33,156 bases of DNA from Allobosea sp. LC85. GTDB lineage: Bacteria; Pseudomonadota; Alphaproteobacteria; Rhizobiales; Beijerinckiaceae. The translations under genes were made by a program, and so were the position numbers. Positions within the stretch are counted from its first letter, which is position 1; every line of letters begins with the position of its first letter. The notes below the pieces were generated by a model. It searched no databases, had not been told where the DNA came from, and was given only the letters and a program-made list of their open reading frames with translations. Below, one piece after another: positions 7,185-14,883 of the stretch. The DNA is taken from the NCBI RefSeq assembly GCF_000735605.1, contig NZ_JPKG01000064.1, positions 1 to 33,156 of the forward strand, read 5' to 3'.

Positions 7185-8234
7185 ATGGTTCAGTATGTAG
7201 GCGTCGAGAACATGGTTCGGCTGATCGCTGCCACCGGCATCGAGCCTTATCTGATTGGCCTCGCGGGCTATATCGAGGAGGATTTTCGGCGCTGGACCTT
7301 GTTCGAGAAGGCGCCGCGTGTCGCCAGCCATTCTCCTGACGGCGTGATCGAGCTGATGCCAACCAGCGACGGCGAGCTCTATGGCTTCAAATATGTCAAC
7401 GGCCACCCCAAGAACACGCGCACCGGGCTGCAGACGGTGACGGCCTTTGGCGTACTTTCCGATGTCGAGACCGGTTATCCGCGCCTGCTCTCCGAGATGA
7501 CGATCACCACAGCGCTGCGGACCGCCGCGACCTCGGCCGTTGCCGCGCGCTATCTCGCCCGTGAAGATGCCGCGGTGATGGCGATCATCGGCCTCGGCTC
7601 GCAGTCGGAGTTCCAGGTGCTTGCCTTCAAGGCGCTGAACGGCATCCGGCGCCTGCAGGTCTACGATATCGATCCGGCCGCGACCGCGAAATTCATGGCC
7701 AATCTCGCGGGGCACGGGCTTGAGATCGAGGTGGCGAGCAGCGCCGAAGCGGCCGTGCTTGGCGCCGACATCATCACCACGGTCACGGCCGACAAACTCA
7801 AGGCGACGATCCTCTCCGACAACATGATCGGTGCCGGGGTGCATATCAACGCGGTCGGTGGGGATTGTCCGGGCAAGACCGAGCTGCAGCGCGACATCCT
7901 GCTGCGCGCCGATGTCTTCGTCGAATTTCCCGAGCAGACCCGGATCGAGGGCGAGATCCAGCAGATGGGGCCGGATTTCCCGGTCACGGAACTCTGGCGC
8001 GTGATTGTCGGCGAGACGAAGGGTCGCCGCACGGAGGACCAGATCACCATTTTCGATTCCGTCGGTTTTGCCACCGAGGATTTTTCGGCCCTGCGCTATC
8101 TGCGCGATCAGGTCGAGGGCACCGACTATTATGACGAGATCGACCTCCTCACCGAGCCGGAAGACCCGCGCAACCTGTTCGGCCTGCTGAGCGCGCCGGC
8201 CGCCGCGCCTCGTGCTGTTCTCGGGGCGCGGTGA
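7185..8234 (+). CDS. Ornithine cyclodeaminase
   Basis: A 349-residue member of the ornithine cyclodeaminase/mu-crystallin family, which converts L-ornithine to L-proline and ammonia with bound NAD. The dinucleotide-binding segment is visible (MAIIGLGSQSEFQVLAF, then LQVYDID), as are the downstream ITTVTADK and GVHINAVGGDCPGKTEL motifs; the last is characteristic of bona fide ornithine cyclodeaminases. The start at ATG 7185 has a GGGAGGG site upstream, whereas the open frame extends back to 7050 across the promoter region. The stop overlaps the ATG of the next gene (TGATG), indicating coupled translation with the citrulline hydrolase. Confidence 0.9.
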   Translation: MVQYVGVENMVRLIAATGIEPYLIGLAGYIEEDFRRWTLFEKAPRVASHSPDGVIELMPTSDGELYGFKYVNGHPKNTRTGLQTVTAFGVLSDVETGYPRLLSEMTITTALRTAATSAVAARYLAREDAAVMAIIGLGSQSEFQVLAFKALNGIRRLQVYDIDPAATAKFMANLAGHGLEIEVASSAEAAVLGADIITTVTADKLKATILSDNMIGAGVHINAVGGDCPGKTELQRDILLRADVFVEFPEQTRIEGEIQQMGPDFPVTELWRVIVGETKGRRTEDQITIFDSVGFATEDFSALRYLRDQVEGTDYYDEIDLLTEPEDPRNLFGLLSAPAAAPRAVLGAR

Positions 8235-9178
8235 TGCAAAGGCTCTCCGTCCAGGCGCCGCGCAGCGTCGTGATGATCCGTCCGCATCACTTCAGCCCGA
8301 ACCCGGCGACGGCCGCCGACAATCTCTTTCAGGGCACCGATGCGGCGCGCAGCGCATCTGCCATCGCTGCCGAAGCGCATCGTGAAGTGACGCGCGCCGC
8401 GGCGCGACTGGAGGAAGCCGGCATCGCCGTGCATCTCTTCGAGGACGAGGGCCGGGCGACGCCCGACTCCGTCTTCCCCAACAACTGGTTCTCGACCCAT
8501 TCCGGCGGCCATGTCGCGCTCTATCCGATGTTCTCGCCGAGCCGGCGCAAGGAGCGGCGGCATGACGTCATCGAGATGCTGAAGCACCGCTACCGCGTGC
8601 AGGACGTGATCGACTATTCCGGGCTGGAGCAGGACGGGGTCTATCTCGAAGGCACCGGCGCGATGGTGCTCGATCATATCGAGCGCGTCGCCTATGCCGC
8701 ACGCTCGAATCGCACCAATGAGGTGGCATTGGAGCGCTTCTGCACGCATTTCAATTTCGAACCCGTGGTCTTCGACGCGGTCGATGCGGCGGGCCGGGCG
8801 ATCTATCACACCAATGTGCTGATGTGCATCGGCACGGATTTCTGCCTGATCGGGCTGGCCACCATTCGCGATGTCGCGCGCCGCGACGAGATTGCGGAGC
8901 GTCTGGCCCAGGGCCGCGTCGTCATCGATCTCGACCACGAGCAGATCAACGAGTTTGCCGGCAATGCAATCGAGCTGCAGGGCAGGAACGATCGCGTCGT
9001 CGCGCTCTCGTCGCGCGCCTTGCAGGCACTGCGCCCGGAGCAGCGCGCAGTGCTGGAAGGCCTCGCGAACCTTTTGCCGCTCGACGTGCCGACCATCGAG
9101 CTCGCGGGTGGCTCTGTGCGCTGCATGCTGGCGGGCATCCATCTCGCAGCGCGCGGAGCGCTTCAAGCCGCGGCCTGA
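8234..9178 (+). CDS. ctlX: CtlX-type citrulline hydrolase (amidinotransferase/DDAH-like fold)
   Basis: A 314-residue guanidino-group-modifying enzyme-family protein. The opening QAPRSVVMIRPHHFSPNPAT and the motifs FPNNWFSTHSGG (about 81-92), LEGTGAMVLD (138-147), YHTNVLMCIG with candidate catalytic H192, and GGSVRCMLAGIH with candidate nucleophile C297 match the family called citrulline utilization hydrolase CtlX. It is thought to hydrolyse citrulline to ornithine. Genomic position supports this: the start codon overlaps the stop of ornithine cyclodeaminase, so its product ornithine would flow straight to proline. An alternative GTG start lies three bases earlier. The substrate has not been shown here; dimethylarginine or arginine hydrolysis are alternatives. 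Confidence 0.8.
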   Translation: MQRLSVQAPRSVVMIRPHHFSPNPATAADNLFQGTDAARSASAIAAEAHREVTRAAARLEEAGIAVHLFEDEGRATPDSVFPNNWFSTHSGGHVALYPMFSPSRRKERRHDVIEMLKHRYRVQDVIDYSGLEQDGVYLEGTGAMVLDHIERVAYAARSNRTNEVALERFCTHFNFEPVVFDAVDAAGRAIYHTNVLMCIGTDFCLIGLATIRDVARRDEIAERLAQGRVVIDLDHEQINEFAGNAIELQGRNDRVVALSSRALQALRPEQRAVLEGLANLLPLDVPTIELAGGSVRCMLAGIHLAARGALQAAA

Positions 9179-9184
9179 GCCTCC

Positions 9185-9898
9185 TCAGCGCGTCTCGATG
9201 CCGGCGAGATAGGCGCGCAATTCCCGCTCCGGCTCATGCCAGGAGGCGCTGCCCTTGCCCTGGAGCTCGGGGGCTTCCTTCCAGCCGGGCTCGATGCCGG
9301 TCATGTCGGGCAAGAGATGGGCGATGCCCTTGTGGCAGTCGATGCAGGTCTTCTCTTTCGGGATCAGGAAGCGGCTATGGATCTCGGCTGCCCGTCGCGT
9401 CTGCTTGGTGAAGTCCATCGCGATGGTTGAATGGCAGTTCCGGCATTCCAGCGAGTCGTTCGCTTTCAGCCGCGCCCATTCATGCTTGGCGAGTTCCAGC
9501 CGGTGGTCGAGGAATTTCTGGCGTGTCGAGATCGTGCCGAAGATCTTGCCCCAGACCTCCTTCGAAGCCTGCATCTTGCGGGCGATCTTGTCTGTCCATT
9601 GATGAGGGACATGGCAATCGGGACAGCTGGCCCGCACGCCCGAGCGGTTGGAGAAATGGATCGTCTGGGTCAGCTCCTGATAGACGTTGTCGCGCATCTC
9701 GTGACAGGAGGTGCAGAATTTCTCGGTGTTGGTGACCTCGAGCGCGGTGTTGAAACCGCCCCAGAAGATGACGCCGCAGACGAAGCCGCCGAGCGTCAGG
9801 AAGCCCAGCGACAGATAGGCGCTGGGCCGGCTGATGACCCGCCAGAACCAGACCGCGAGGTTCCACGCGCGCAGGAAGAGAGCCTTCAGCTTGCCCAT
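9185..9898 (-). CDS. napC: Periplasmic nitrate reductase, tetraheme cytochrome c quinol dehydrogenase NapC
   Basis: A 237-residue NapC/NirT-family protein. An N-terminal membrane anchor (about residues 27-49) is followed by four heme-binding motifs in the periplasmic domain: CTSCH (62-66), CPDCH (92-96), CRNCH (152-156) and CIDCH (185-189). NapC takes electrons from membrane quinol and passes them to NapB. It is the last gene of napEFDABC, 12 bases after napB. Its stop is only six bases from the stop of the convergent ctlX gene, with no obvious terminator in between. Confidence 0.96.
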   Translation of the reverse strand: MGKLKALFLRAWNLAVWFWRVISRPSAYLSLGFLTLGGFVCGVIFWGGFNTALEVTNTEKFCTSCHEMRDNVYQELTQTIHFSNRSGVRASCPDCHVPHQWTDKIARKMQASKEVWGKIFGTISTRQKFLDHRLELAKHEWARLKANDSLECRNCHSTIAMDFTKQTRRAAEIHSRFLIPKEKTCIDCHKGIAHLLPDMTGIEPGWKEAPELQGKGSASWHEPERELRAYLAGIETR

Positions 9899-9910
9899 GT
9901 CGGCGCCCCG

Positions 9911-10378
9911 TTACCGCTTGCGGCCAATCGTGTTTGCGTCCTGGAACGTATTCGGCACCAACGTGCGGGCGTCGGTCTGCTGGACATGGCAGGCGGTGCA
10001 GAAATAGCGCCGTGGCGTCACGTCCGAGAGCACCTGTCCGTCCCGGTCCTGGAAATGGGTGATGCTGATCATCGGGGCGCCGGAACCCTCGGTGAACTCC
10101 CGCTTGTGGCAATCCATGCAGCGGTTGGTGTTCAGCGTCAGCTGATAGCCGTCGATCGAATGCGGAATGATCGGCGGCTGCTCCGGGTAGTTCCGCATGC
10201 GCCTGACGTCGTCGACGATCGGGCGGTCGAGCGGCGGAGTGTTGACGACGCCCATCGGAGGCGCGGCGCCGGTCAGCCGCGGCACGATGTTGATCCGGCC
10301 GCTCTCCTGCGAGAGCGCGCCGAAGCAGAGGACGACAAGAGCTGCCAGGGCAGTTCCAAGGACGCTCCAGGAGCGCAT
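9911..10378 (-). CDS. napB: Periplasmic nitrate reductase, diheme cytochrome c subunit NapB
   Basis: A 155-residue exported cytochrome with a signal peptide (about 1-23) and two CxxCH sites, CMDCH (87-91) and CTACH (127-131). The NapB pattern is clear: PPLIPHSIDGYQLT-like IPHSIDGYQLTLNTNRCMDC and the distal axial histidine region ISITHFQDRDG. NapB transfers electrons from NapC to the NapA catalytic subunit in the periplasm. The start at ATG 10378 is five bases downstream of the napA stop; the longer open frame to 10729 runs inside napA and is not used. Confidence 0.95.
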   Translation of the reverse strand: MRSWSVLGTALAALVVLCFGALSQESGRINIVPRLTGAAPPMGVVNTPPLDRPIVDDVRRMRNYPEQPPIIPHSIDGYQLTLNTNRCMDCHKREFTEGSGAPMISITHFQDRDGQVLSDVTPRRYFCTACHVQQTDARTLVPNTFQDANTIGRKR

Positions 10379-10383
10379 CAGGC

Positions 10384-12879
10384 TCAGACCGCTACGATCT
10401 TGACCGCGCATTTCTTGAAATCCGTCTGTTTGGAGATGGGATCGGTCGCGTCGAGGGTGGCCTTGTTGATGAGCTGGCTGGCGTCGAACCAGGGAACGAA
10501 GACGACGCCTTCGGGCATGCGGTTGCGCCCGCGCGTCTCGACCCGGGTCTGCATCTCGCCACGGCGGGAAATCAACCGGACCTCTGCACCCTGGTTGAGC
10601 CCGCGCTTGCGGGCATCGTCCGGGTGCATGAAGCAGCGTGCGCCGGGGAAAGCCTTGAAGAGCTCGGGCACGCGCATCGTCATCGAGCCGGAATGCCAGT
10701 GCTCGAGCACGCGCCCTGTCACCAGCCAAAGATCATACTCGTTGTCCGGCGATTCCGCCGGCGGCTCGTAGGGCACGGCGATGATCCGCGCCTTGCCGTC
10801 AGGGTTGCCGTAGAACTCGAAACCCTTTCCAGGTTTGACATAGGGGTCGAGGCCCTCGCGGTAACGCCAGAGCGTCTCCTTGCCGTTGACCACCGGCCAG
10901 CGCAGGCCGCGCACCTCGTGATAGGTATCGTAGGGCGCAAGATCATGCCCGTGACCGCGGCCGAAGCCGGCATATTCCTCGAACAGACCCTTCTGGACAT
11001 AGAAGCCGAAATCCTTGGCCTCGAAATTGTCATAGGCCGGGTCGATCTCGCTGGCGGCGAAGCGGTCGACAGTGCCGTTGCGGAACAGCACGTCGAACAG
11101 GGTCTTGCCGCGATAGTTCGGATTTGCATTCAGCAGCTCCGCCGGCCAGACCTCGTCGGTGGTGAAGCGCTTCGAGAACTCCATCAACTGCCAGAGGTCG
11201 GAGCGGGCCTCGCCCGGAGCCTTGACCAACTGGTGCCAGACATGGGTGCGGCGCTCGGCATTGCCATAGGCGCCTTCCTTCTCGACCCACATCGCTGCAG
11301 GCAGGATGAGGTCGGCGGCCATCGCCGTCACGGTCGGGTAGGCGTCCGAGACGACGATGAAGTTCTCGGGGTTGCGGTAGCCTGGATAGGTCTCGTTGCT
11401 GCTGTTCGGCGCCGCCTGCAGGTTGTTGTTGACCTGGATCCAGTAGAAATTGAGCTTGCCGTCCTTGAGCATGCGGTCCTGTTCGACCGCGTGGTAACCG
11501 GGCTTTTCCGGAATCGTGCCGGCGGGGATCCGCCAGATCTCCTCGGCATGCTTGCGGTGCTCCGGATTGGTCACGACCATATCGGCCGGCAGGCGGTGGG
11601 CGAAGGTGCCGACCTCGCGCGCCGTGCCGCAGGCGGAGGGCTGCCCGGTCAGCGAGAAGGGGCTGTTGCCGGGCTCCGAGATCTTTCCGGTCAGCAGATG
11701 CAGGTTATAGACCATCTGGTTCGCCCAGACGCCGCGGACATGCTGGTTGAAGCCCATCGTCCAGAACGAGACGACCTTGCGCTTCGGATCGGCATAGAGC
11801 TCGGCGAGCTGCTGCAGGAAACCCGGCTCGACTCCGGTCAGGGCCGAGACCTTCTCCAGGGTGTAGTCCTTGACGAAGGCGGCATAGGCCTCGAAATCGA
11901 TCGGCGTGGTCGCGCCGACATCGGCCGCTTTCCTGGCCTTGACCTCGCGCGGGTCGTCGGGCCGCAAGCCATAGCCGATATCGGTCGCGCCCTTCACGAA
12001 GATGGTGTGCTTGCCGACGAAGTCCTGGTTCACCCGGCCGGTCATGATGATGTGGTTGGCGATGTAGTTCAGGATCGCCAGATCGGTGCCCGGCTTGAAG
12101 ATGATCGGGATGTCGGCAAGGTCGGCGCTGCGATGGGTGAAGGTCGAAAGCACGGCGACCTTGACATGCGGATGGCCGAGCCTTCGGTCGGCGACACGCG
12201 TCCACAGGATCGGGTGCATCTCCGCCATGTTCGAGCCCCAGAGCACGAAGGCGTCGGCGGCTTCGAAATCATCATAGCAGCCCATCGGCTCGTCCATGCC
12301 GAAGGTCCGCATGAATGCGACGGCGGCGGATGCCATGCAGTGGCGGGCATTGGGGTCGAGATTGTTCGAACGAAAGCCGGCGCGCATCAGCTTGGTCGCG
12401 GCATAGCCCTCGAATATCGTCCACTGGCCGGAGCCGAACATGCCGACCGCGGTCGGTCCCTTCTCCTTCAGCACGCGCTTGGCCTGCGCAGCCATGACGT
12501 CGAAAGCCTCGTTCCAGGAGACCGGCGTGAACTCGCCGTCCTTGGCGTAGACGCCGCCCTTCTTGCGCAGCAGAGGCTGCGTCAACCGGTCGGCGCCATA
12601 CATGATCTTCGAGAGGAAATAGCCCTTCACGCAGTTCAGGCCGCGATTGACCTCGGCTTTCATGTCGCCATGGGTGGCGATGACCTTGCCTTCCTTGACG
12701 CCGACCATCACGCCGCAGCCGGTGCCGCAGAAGCGGCATGGCGCCTTCGACCAGGTGATCTCCAGCGTGTCGACGCCGCCAGCGACAGGCTGGGCTTCGG
12801 CGGGCAGGCTCATATTGGCGGCGGCAGCGGCGATGCCCGCCGCCTGCGCCTTCAGCATCTCGCGACGGGATAGGGTCAT
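10384..12879 (-). CDS. napA: Periplasmic nitrate reductase, molybdopterin catalytic subunit NapA
   Basis: An 831-residue molybdoenzyme that reduces nitrate to nitrite in the periplasm. A twin-arginine signal (SRREMLKAQAAG) directs folded export. The [4Fe-4S] ligands are C48, C51, C55 and C83 (CRFCGTGC ... NCVKGY), and C181 in NARHCMASAAVAFMRTFG is the expected molybdenum ligand. The MGD-binding regions (e.g. WGSNMAEMHPILW) and the C-terminal GRVLEHWHSGSMT follow. Length is normal for NapA. Its ATG overlaps the napD stop by four bases. A long open frame on the opposite strand is a by-product of the high GC content. Confidence 0.97.
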   Translation of the reverse strand: MTLSRREMLKAQAAGIAAAAANMSLPAEAQPVAGGVDTLEITWSKAPCRFCGTGCGVMVGVKEGKVIATHGDMKAEVNRGLNCVKGYFLSKIMYGADRLTQPLLRKKGGVYAKDGEFTPVSWNEAFDVMAAQAKRVLKEKGPTAVGMFGSGQWTIFEGYAATKLMRAGFRSNNLDPNARHCMASAAVAFMRTFGMDEPMGCYDDFEAADAFVLWGSNMAEMHPILWTRVADRRLGHPHVKVAVLSTFTHRSADLADIPIIFKPGTDLAILNYIANHIIMTGRVNQDFVGKHTIFVKGATDIGYGLRPDDPREVKARKAADVGATTPIDFEAYAAFVKDYTLEKVSALTGVEPGFLQQLAELYADPKRKVVSFWTMGFNQHVRGVWANQMVYNLHLLTGKISEPGNSPFSLTGQPSACGTAREVGTFAHRLPADMVVTNPEHRKHAEEIWRIPAGTIPEKPGYHAVEQDRMLKDGKLNFYWIQVNNNLQAAPNSSNETYPGYRNPENFIVVSDAYPTVTAMAADLILPAAMWVEKEGAYGNAERRTHVWHQLVKAPGEARSDLWQLMEFSKRFTTDEVWPAELLNANPNYRGKTLFDVLFRNGTVDRFAASEIDPAYDNFEAKDFGFYVQKGLFEEYAGFGRGHGHDLAPYDTYHEVRGLRWPVVNGKETLWRYREGLDPYVKPGKGFEFYGNPDGKARIIAVPYEPPAESPDNEYDLWLVTGRVLEHWHSGSMTMRVPELFKAFPGARCFMHPDDARKRGLNQGAEVRLISRRGEMQTRVETRGRNRMPEGVVFVPWFDASQLINKATLDATDPISKQTDFKKCAVKIVAV

Positions 12880-13154
12880 GATCCAGCTCCAATGTCGTCG
12901 AGGGTGGTGATCTGTTCGAAGACGAAGTTTGCCGAAAGTACGCCGTCCATCAGTGCGATGCCGGTGAGCCTGCTACCCATCTCGCCGGTGCTCTCGGCTT
13001 CCATCACGACGACGATCTTGCCGTTCTCGACACGATGAACCTCGGTGTTGGGCAGTGCATTGATCTGGCGCACGACCGCGTCGCAATGCTCCGGGAAGGC
13101 CGTGACGACGGCGCTGGAAATATGGATGGTGCGGCCGGCTTGAGCCTCAGGCAT
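12876..13154 (-). CDS. napD: NapD, chaperone for NapA twin-arginine signal
   Basis: A 92-residue cytoplasmic protein of the NapD family (ferredoxin-like fold). IHISSAVVTAFPEHCDAVV at the start and the central HRVENGKIVVVMEAE strand pair fit NapD, which binds the NapA Tat signal peptide and holds export until cofactors are in place. The start at ATG 13154 overlaps the end of napF by eight bases, and the stop overlaps the napA start (ATGA). A longer frame to 13346 lies within napF and is not used. Confidence 0.93.
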   Translation of the reverse strand: MPEAQAGRTIHISSAVVTAFPEHCDAVVRQINALPNTEVHRVENGKIVVVMEAESTGEMGSRLTGIALMDGVLSANFVFEQITTLDDIGAGS

Positions 13155-13656
13155 GGGCTGCCTCCGCCGCCGTGGGACGCGTTCCGATGGCGGCGGCCGG
13201 GCAAGCCGCGATACAGGCGCCGCAGCCGGTGCATTGATCGACCGCGAGTTCTGGCAAGGCAGGGCCGCCACGGCGCGGGCGGAAGCGGATCGCCGCTTCC
13301 GGGCAGGCATCGCCGCAGCTCTGGCAGACGACGCCGCGTGCGGCAAAGCACATGTCCCCGATCAAGGCGATGTGCTGGAAACCAGGCCGCGCGCGATCAA
13401 AAACAGGTTCCGAACAGACCTCGGCGCAGGCTCCGCAGAAGGTACATTCGCTCGAGCTGAAATCGATCTCGGGTCGCTGCCGGGCATCGAGCCTGATGAT
13501 TGCTTGCGGGCAGGCGCTGATACAGGCGCCGCATCCCGTGCACGCGCTCGCGATGGTTTCTTCGACGGACCAGGGTGGGCGAATGACGGCGGGATCCGAG
13601 GGGAGAAGCCCCTTCAGAAACCCGCGTTTGCCGAGATCGATCCCGCGCTCTGCCAT
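13147..13656 (-). CDS. napF: NapF, polyferredoxin accessory protein
   Basis: A 169-residue protein with four cysteine clusters: CTGCGACISACP (about 39-50), CTFCGACAEVC (about 71-81), CFAARGVVCQSCGDACP (about 102-118) and CTGCGACIAACP (about 143-154). The third cluster has the atypical spacing characteristic of NapF. NapF is cytoplasmic and is thought to assist maturation of NapA or its iron-sulfur centre. The N-terminus GKRGFLKGLL is also family-like. It sits between napE and napD in one operon. Confidence 0.94.
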   Translation of the reverse strand: MAERGIDLGKRGFLKGLLPSDPAVIRPPWSVEETIASACTGCGACISACPQAIIRLDARQRPEIDFSSSECTFCGACAEVCSEPVFDRARPGFQHIALIGDMCFAARGVVCQSCGDACPEAAIRFRPRRGGPALPELAVDQCTGCGACIAACPAAAIGTRPTAAEAAHA

Positions 13657-13666
13657 GGCCGGGCCC

Positions 13667-13855
13667 TCACCGTGGTGGGCCGGGCGGTCCGAAGACCAAT
13701 TGCAGCATCCAGATCAGGAAACCATAGCCGCCGACGACGCCGACTGCGATGACCGGCCAGATCAGGATCGCCAGGACGATGAAGGCAAGGAACTCCTGCC
13801 GTCGCGTTGCAGGCCTGAATTCAGCCCCAGTTTCGGCCTTGGCACCATCGGACAT
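13667..13855 (-). CDS. napE: NapE, small membrane protein of the nap operon
   Basis: A 62-residue protein with one transmembrane helix (about residues 27-52, FIVLAILIWPVIAVGVVGGY then GFLIWMLQLV) and the conserved end VFGPPGPP. The preceding RRQEFLAFIVLA fits NapE. Function is not established in the family. ATG 13855 is chosen; GTG 13858 is an equally placed alternative. It is the first gene of napEFDABC, ten bases before napF. Confidence 0.92.
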   Translation of the reverse strand: MSDGAKAETGAEFRPATRRQEFLAFIVLAILIWPVIAVGVVGGYGFLIWMLQLVFGPPGPPR

Positions 13856-13890
13856 CACGGTGACAACTCCCGCGACTGATGGCAGGGCCT

Positions 13891-13906
13891 CGGTACCAAC
13901 GTACCG
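13891..13906. promoter_or_regulatory. Inverted repeat upstream of napE, candidate operator
   Basis: CGGTAC and GTACCG flank a four-base CAAC spacer, a perfect six-base-arm inverted repeat about 35-50 bases upstream of the napE start. It does not resemble the FNR/NnrR consensus (TTGAT-N4-ATCAA), and I do not know the factor. It may be an operator of the nap operon or, read the other way, part of an RNA hairpin ending the preceding aldolase transcript. Confidence 0.3.
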
Positions 13907-14038
13907 CCCCGCCAGTTACCCTATAGTCCTTCCAACGAAGCTAGCGCCGCCCGTCGGCTCTTGTCGAGTTGTTTCAGGCGGTCGGCTCAATCGCGCCGGA
14001 CGCATGGATGACAGGGCGAAGAAACCCACGCTCGCCGC

Positions 14039-14839
14039 TCAGCTGCGATAGGCGGGCTCTTCGAGATCGAGCGTGCGCCTGATCGAGGCGAGGTGCAGCC
14101 TGGCCGATTCCGGGTCGCCTTCGCGCATCTGGCGATAGGCAGCTTCGGCGATCGCGGGCGCAACGGGCAGGACCTGGCGCCCGGTCGAAAGCGCCAGGGT
14201 CTGCACCTCGCAGGCGCGCTCGAGATAGTAGAGATCGTCCCAGGCCTCGGCGATCGTCGGACCAAGCACCATGACGCCGTGATGCTTCATGAAGACGATG
14301 TCGGCGTCGCCGATGGCGCCGGCGATGCGGTCACCCTCGCTCTCGTCGAGCGCAAGCCCATTGTAATCGCGGTCGACGGCAGTCCGGCCGTAGAATTTCA
14401 GCGAGGTCTGGCCGGCGAAGATCAGCGGCTCGCCCTCGGTCATCGAGAGCGCGGTCGCATAGGGCATATGGGTGTGGAAGGCGACCCTGGCGCGCGGGAT
14501 CGCCTTGTGGATGCGGGCATGGATGTAGAAGGCCGTCGCCTCGGGCTGCCCCTCGCCAGCGACGACATTGCCGTGCAAATCGCAGATCAGCAGCTTCGAG
14601 GCCGTCAGCTCGCGGAAGGCCCAGCCATAGGGATTGACGATGAAGAGGTCGTCATAACCCGGCACCAGCGCCGAGAAATGGTTGCAGATGCCTTCTTCCA
14701 GCCCATGGCGCGCCGCCATGCGGAAGCAGGCGGCGAGATCGGTGCGCGCCTCCCAGACGGCGTCGGAGTCGAGGGCCGGCTGGTTCGGACCGGGCCCCCG
14801 GAGGGGGCTGGCAGTGCCGGATGTGAGGGAATGGGCCAT
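14039..14839 (-). CDS. Class II aldolase/adducin family protein
   Basis: A 266-residue protein of the class II aldolase family. The metal-binding histidines are visible as FHTHMPYATAL (H122, H124) and FMKHHGVMVLG (H186/H187), with EGICNHFSALVPG near residues 49-61 providing the substrate phosphate/loop region. The eukaryote-like adducin-head variants in soil bacteria share the GYDDLFIVNPYGWAF motif, and their substrates are mostly unknown. ATG 14839 is chosen for its GGAG site; the upstream frame overlaps the M20 gene. It is the last gene of the minus-strand cluster that starts with diaminopropionate ammonia-lyase, 44 bases after the amidohydrolase. Its substrate cannot be told from sequence. 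Confidence 0.85.
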   Translation of the reverse strand: MAHSLTSGTASPLRGPGPNQPALDSDAVWEARTDLAACFRMAARHGLEEGICNHFSALVPGYDDLFIVNPYGWAFRELTASKLLICDLHGNVVAGEGQPEATAFYIHARIHKAIPRARVAFHTHMPYATALSMTEGEPLIFAGQTSLKFYGRTAVDRDYNGLALDESEGDRIAGAIGDADIVFMKHHGVMVLGPTIAEAWDDLYYLERACEVQTLALSTGRQVLPVAPAIAEAAYRQMREGDPESARLHLASIRRTLDLEEPAYRS

Positions 14840-14883
14840 GGGAGAGCTCCGGATCGGGGAAGCAGCAGGGCGACGGGCGGTGG

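Noticed and set aside
9431..10771. 446-codon open frame on the plus strand opposite napC and napB
   Set aside because: It is antisense to two clear multiheme cytochrome genes and crosses their boundary without any protein-like domain.
10624..12873. 749-codon open frame on the plus strand opposite napA
   Set aside because: napA is unmistakable on the minus strand; high third-position GC in one strand opens the complementary frame. The antisense product has no recognisable motifs.
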